33,204 bases of DNA from contig CANFSY010000015.1 of NCBI GenBank assembly GCA_947449875.1, forward strand, positions 1 through 33,204, written 5' to 3'. Below the pieces are notes generated by a model that saw only the letters and a program-made list of their open reading frames with translations, was not told where the DNA came from and searched no databases. This DNA comes from Paracoccaceae bacterium (GTDB taxonomy: Bacteria; Pseudomonadota; Alphaproteobacteria; Rhodobacterales; Rhodobacteraceae). The position numbers and the translations under genes were made by a program. Each line of letters starts with the position of its first letter. Positions within the stretch are counted from its first letter, which is position 1. Positions 32,107 to 33,204 of this stretch are shown in pieces.

Positions 32107-33204
32107 CGTGTTCGCCCTGCCCTGCGGTGTTGATTTCGCCACCGAACTAGTGCGCGGCCTGACCACGCGCCTAAGCGATCAACCGCCCGAGGCGATGGCC
32201 CAAGTCACCCTGTACCTCAACAGCCAAAGAATGCGCCGCCGTGTGATCGAGGCCTTCGTGCAAGGTAAAGCCAGCTTTCTGCCGCGCCTATGGGTGCTGT
32301 CAGACCTTGGCCAGCACCCGATCCTGTCTGACCTGCCGGCCGCCCCCAGCGCCCTTGGCCGCCAGTTGGAACTTGCCCGCCTGATCGAGCGTCTTTTAAC
32401 GGCACAGCCCGACCTAGCCCCCCGCGCCGCCCTGTTCGATCTGGCGCAAAGCCTTGGGCTGTTGGTGGATGAAATGCAGGACGAGGGGGTGGTGGCCTCT
32501 GCCCTGTCGGCCTTGGATGTCACGGGTCATTCCGAACATTGGGCGCGCACGCAAGAGTTTCTTAAGATCATCGCCCCCTTCATGCTGGCCCAAGACGGCC
32601 CCGCCCGCCCCCGTCTTGCGGCAGAGCGGTTGGCAGCCCTTTGGGCGACCCATCCGCCACAGGGGCCGGTGATCATCGCGGGGTCCACCGGATCGCGCGG
32701 GCCGGTGGCGACTTTGATGCAGGCGGTGGCAGCCCTGCCGCAAGGGCAGATCGTGCTGCCGGGTTTTGACTTTGACCTGCCCGCTCCCGTGTGGGCGCGG
32801 ATGCAAGACGCGCTAAGCTTTGAAGACCACCCGCAATACCGCTTCCGCCGCCTGATGGATGCGTTGCAGATCACGCCAGACCAGATCAAACCGTGGCGCG
32901 ACACGCCTCCCGTTGACGCGGCGCGCAACTGGTTGATCTCGCTTTCGCTGCGGCCTGCGCCTGTGACCGACCAATGGCTGGCAGAGGGGCAATCGCTGCC
33001 CGATCTGACCACCAGCACTGCCCATTTGACCCTGCTCAAAGCCGCCAACCCACGGCAAGAGGCTTTGGCCCTCGCCCTGATCTTGCGGCGCGCGATTTCG
33101 CGCAACCAAAAGGCGGCGCTGATCACGCCCGACCACACCCTTGCCCGCAGGGTCGAGGCGCAGTTGGATCGTTGGGGTGTTTTGCCCGACGACTCTGCTG
33201 GTAG
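32099..33204 (+). CDS. addB: Double-strand break repair protein AddB, alphaproteobacterial type (partial, C-terminus missing)
   Basis: The frame starting at ATG 32099 (MNSVFALPCGVDFATELVRG) stays open for 368 codons to the window edge. It has the alphaproteobacterial AddB pattern: YLNSQRMRRRVIEAF, PRLWVLSDLG, VIIAGSTGSRGPVATLMQAV, LPGFDFDLPAPVW, and NPRQEALALALILRRA followed by ITPDHTLARRV. AddB pairs with AddA as a helicase-nuclease that prepares DNA ends for RecA; its own nuclease domain would lie beyond the window. No Walker A motif is seen at the N-terminus, consistent with a helicase-dead partner. It overlaps murU by 8 bases, and addA is expected next. Confidence 0.9.
   Translation, partial: MNSVFALPCGVDFATELVRGLTTRLSDQPPEAMAQVTLYLNSQRMRRRVIEAFVQGKASFLPRLWVLSDLGQHPILSDLPAAPSALGRQLELARLIERLLTAQPDLAPRAALFDLAQSLGLLVDEMQDEGVVASALSALDVTGHSEHWARTQEFLKIIAPFMLAQDGPARPRLAAERLAALWATHPPQGPVIIAGSTGSRGPVATLMQAVAALPQGQIVLPGFDFDLPAPVWARMQDALSFEDHPQYRFRRLMDALQITPDQIKPWRDTPPVDAARNWLISLSLRPAPVTDQWLAEGQSLPDLTTSTAHLTLLKAANPRQEALALALILRRAISRNQKAALITPDHTLARRVEAQLDRWGVLPDDSAG

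Overview
The window reads as a chromosomal segment of a GC-rich alphaproteobacterium of the order Rhodobacterales (Rhodobacteraceae/Paracoccaceae type) that makes bacteriochlorophyll and spheroidene-series carotenoids. The support is crtA, crtI, crtB, bchI, bchD, bchO and tspO in Rhodobacter-like order, an HvrA-type H-NS protein, SenC, MipZ, a duplicated b/b' F0 stalk, and an alphaproteobacterial divL-tsaE-amgK-murU-addB run. I see no tRNA, rRNA, CRISPR array, insertion sequence or prophage; nearly all of the DNA is coding.

Layout. (1) 1-2.9 kb: partial adenosine/PfkB sugar kinase, nth, an Ada-like regulator/methyltransferase without the N-terminal Ada domain, and an OmpA-type lipoprotein, closed by a strong bidirectional terminator. 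(2) 2.9-5.5 kb: the F0 operon atpI-atpB-atpE-atpF'-atpF on the minus strand, with a 14-bp UUCG hairpin just after atpE. (3) 5.6-8.4 kb: a possibly leaderless ArsR regulator, a MatB-like malonyl-CoA synthetase, and mipZ. (4) 8.5-16 kb: a photosynthesis module, tspO-crtB-crtI on the minus strand and crtA-bchI-bchD-bchO on the plus strand, diverging from a regulatory region with two TGT-N12-ACA palindromes (PpsR/CrtJ type). The puf, puh and other bch/crt genes are not here, so the photosynthesis cluster is probably split. (5) 16-21.2 kb: tetrapyrrole genes hemC, hemE, hemY, a Mic60/mitofilin homologue and hemD, with a third TGT-N12-ACA palindrome between hemC and hemE. (6) 21.3-24.5 kb: tsaD-gpsA-yciI-EVE in a tight run, then a DUF1761 membrane protein. 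(7) 24.7-28.1 kb: ahcY, an HD hydrolase, hvrA and senC. This is the classical reg locus, but regA and regB are absent. (8) 28.2-33.2 kb: a kinase-less DivL-like PAS protein preceded by consensus CtrA boxes, a tsaE-amgK fusion, murU, and the start of addB, which runs off the window.

How it fits together. Regions 4 and 5 supply the last common tetrapyrrole steps (HemC, HemD, HemE), Mg insertion (BchI/BchD, with the BchO accessory) and the carotenoid branch (CrtB, CrtI, CrtA), apparently under shared redox/light repression by a PpsR/CrtJ protein encoded elsewhere, with TspO and HvrA as further regulators. Mic60 could link tetrapyrrole synthesis with membrane invagination. The most unusual features are the missing regA/regB, an apparent AUC start codon for crtA, the atpE hairpin, the kinase-less DivL with CtrA sites, and the TsaE-AmgK fusion beside MurU. 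No wholly new multi-gene system was found.
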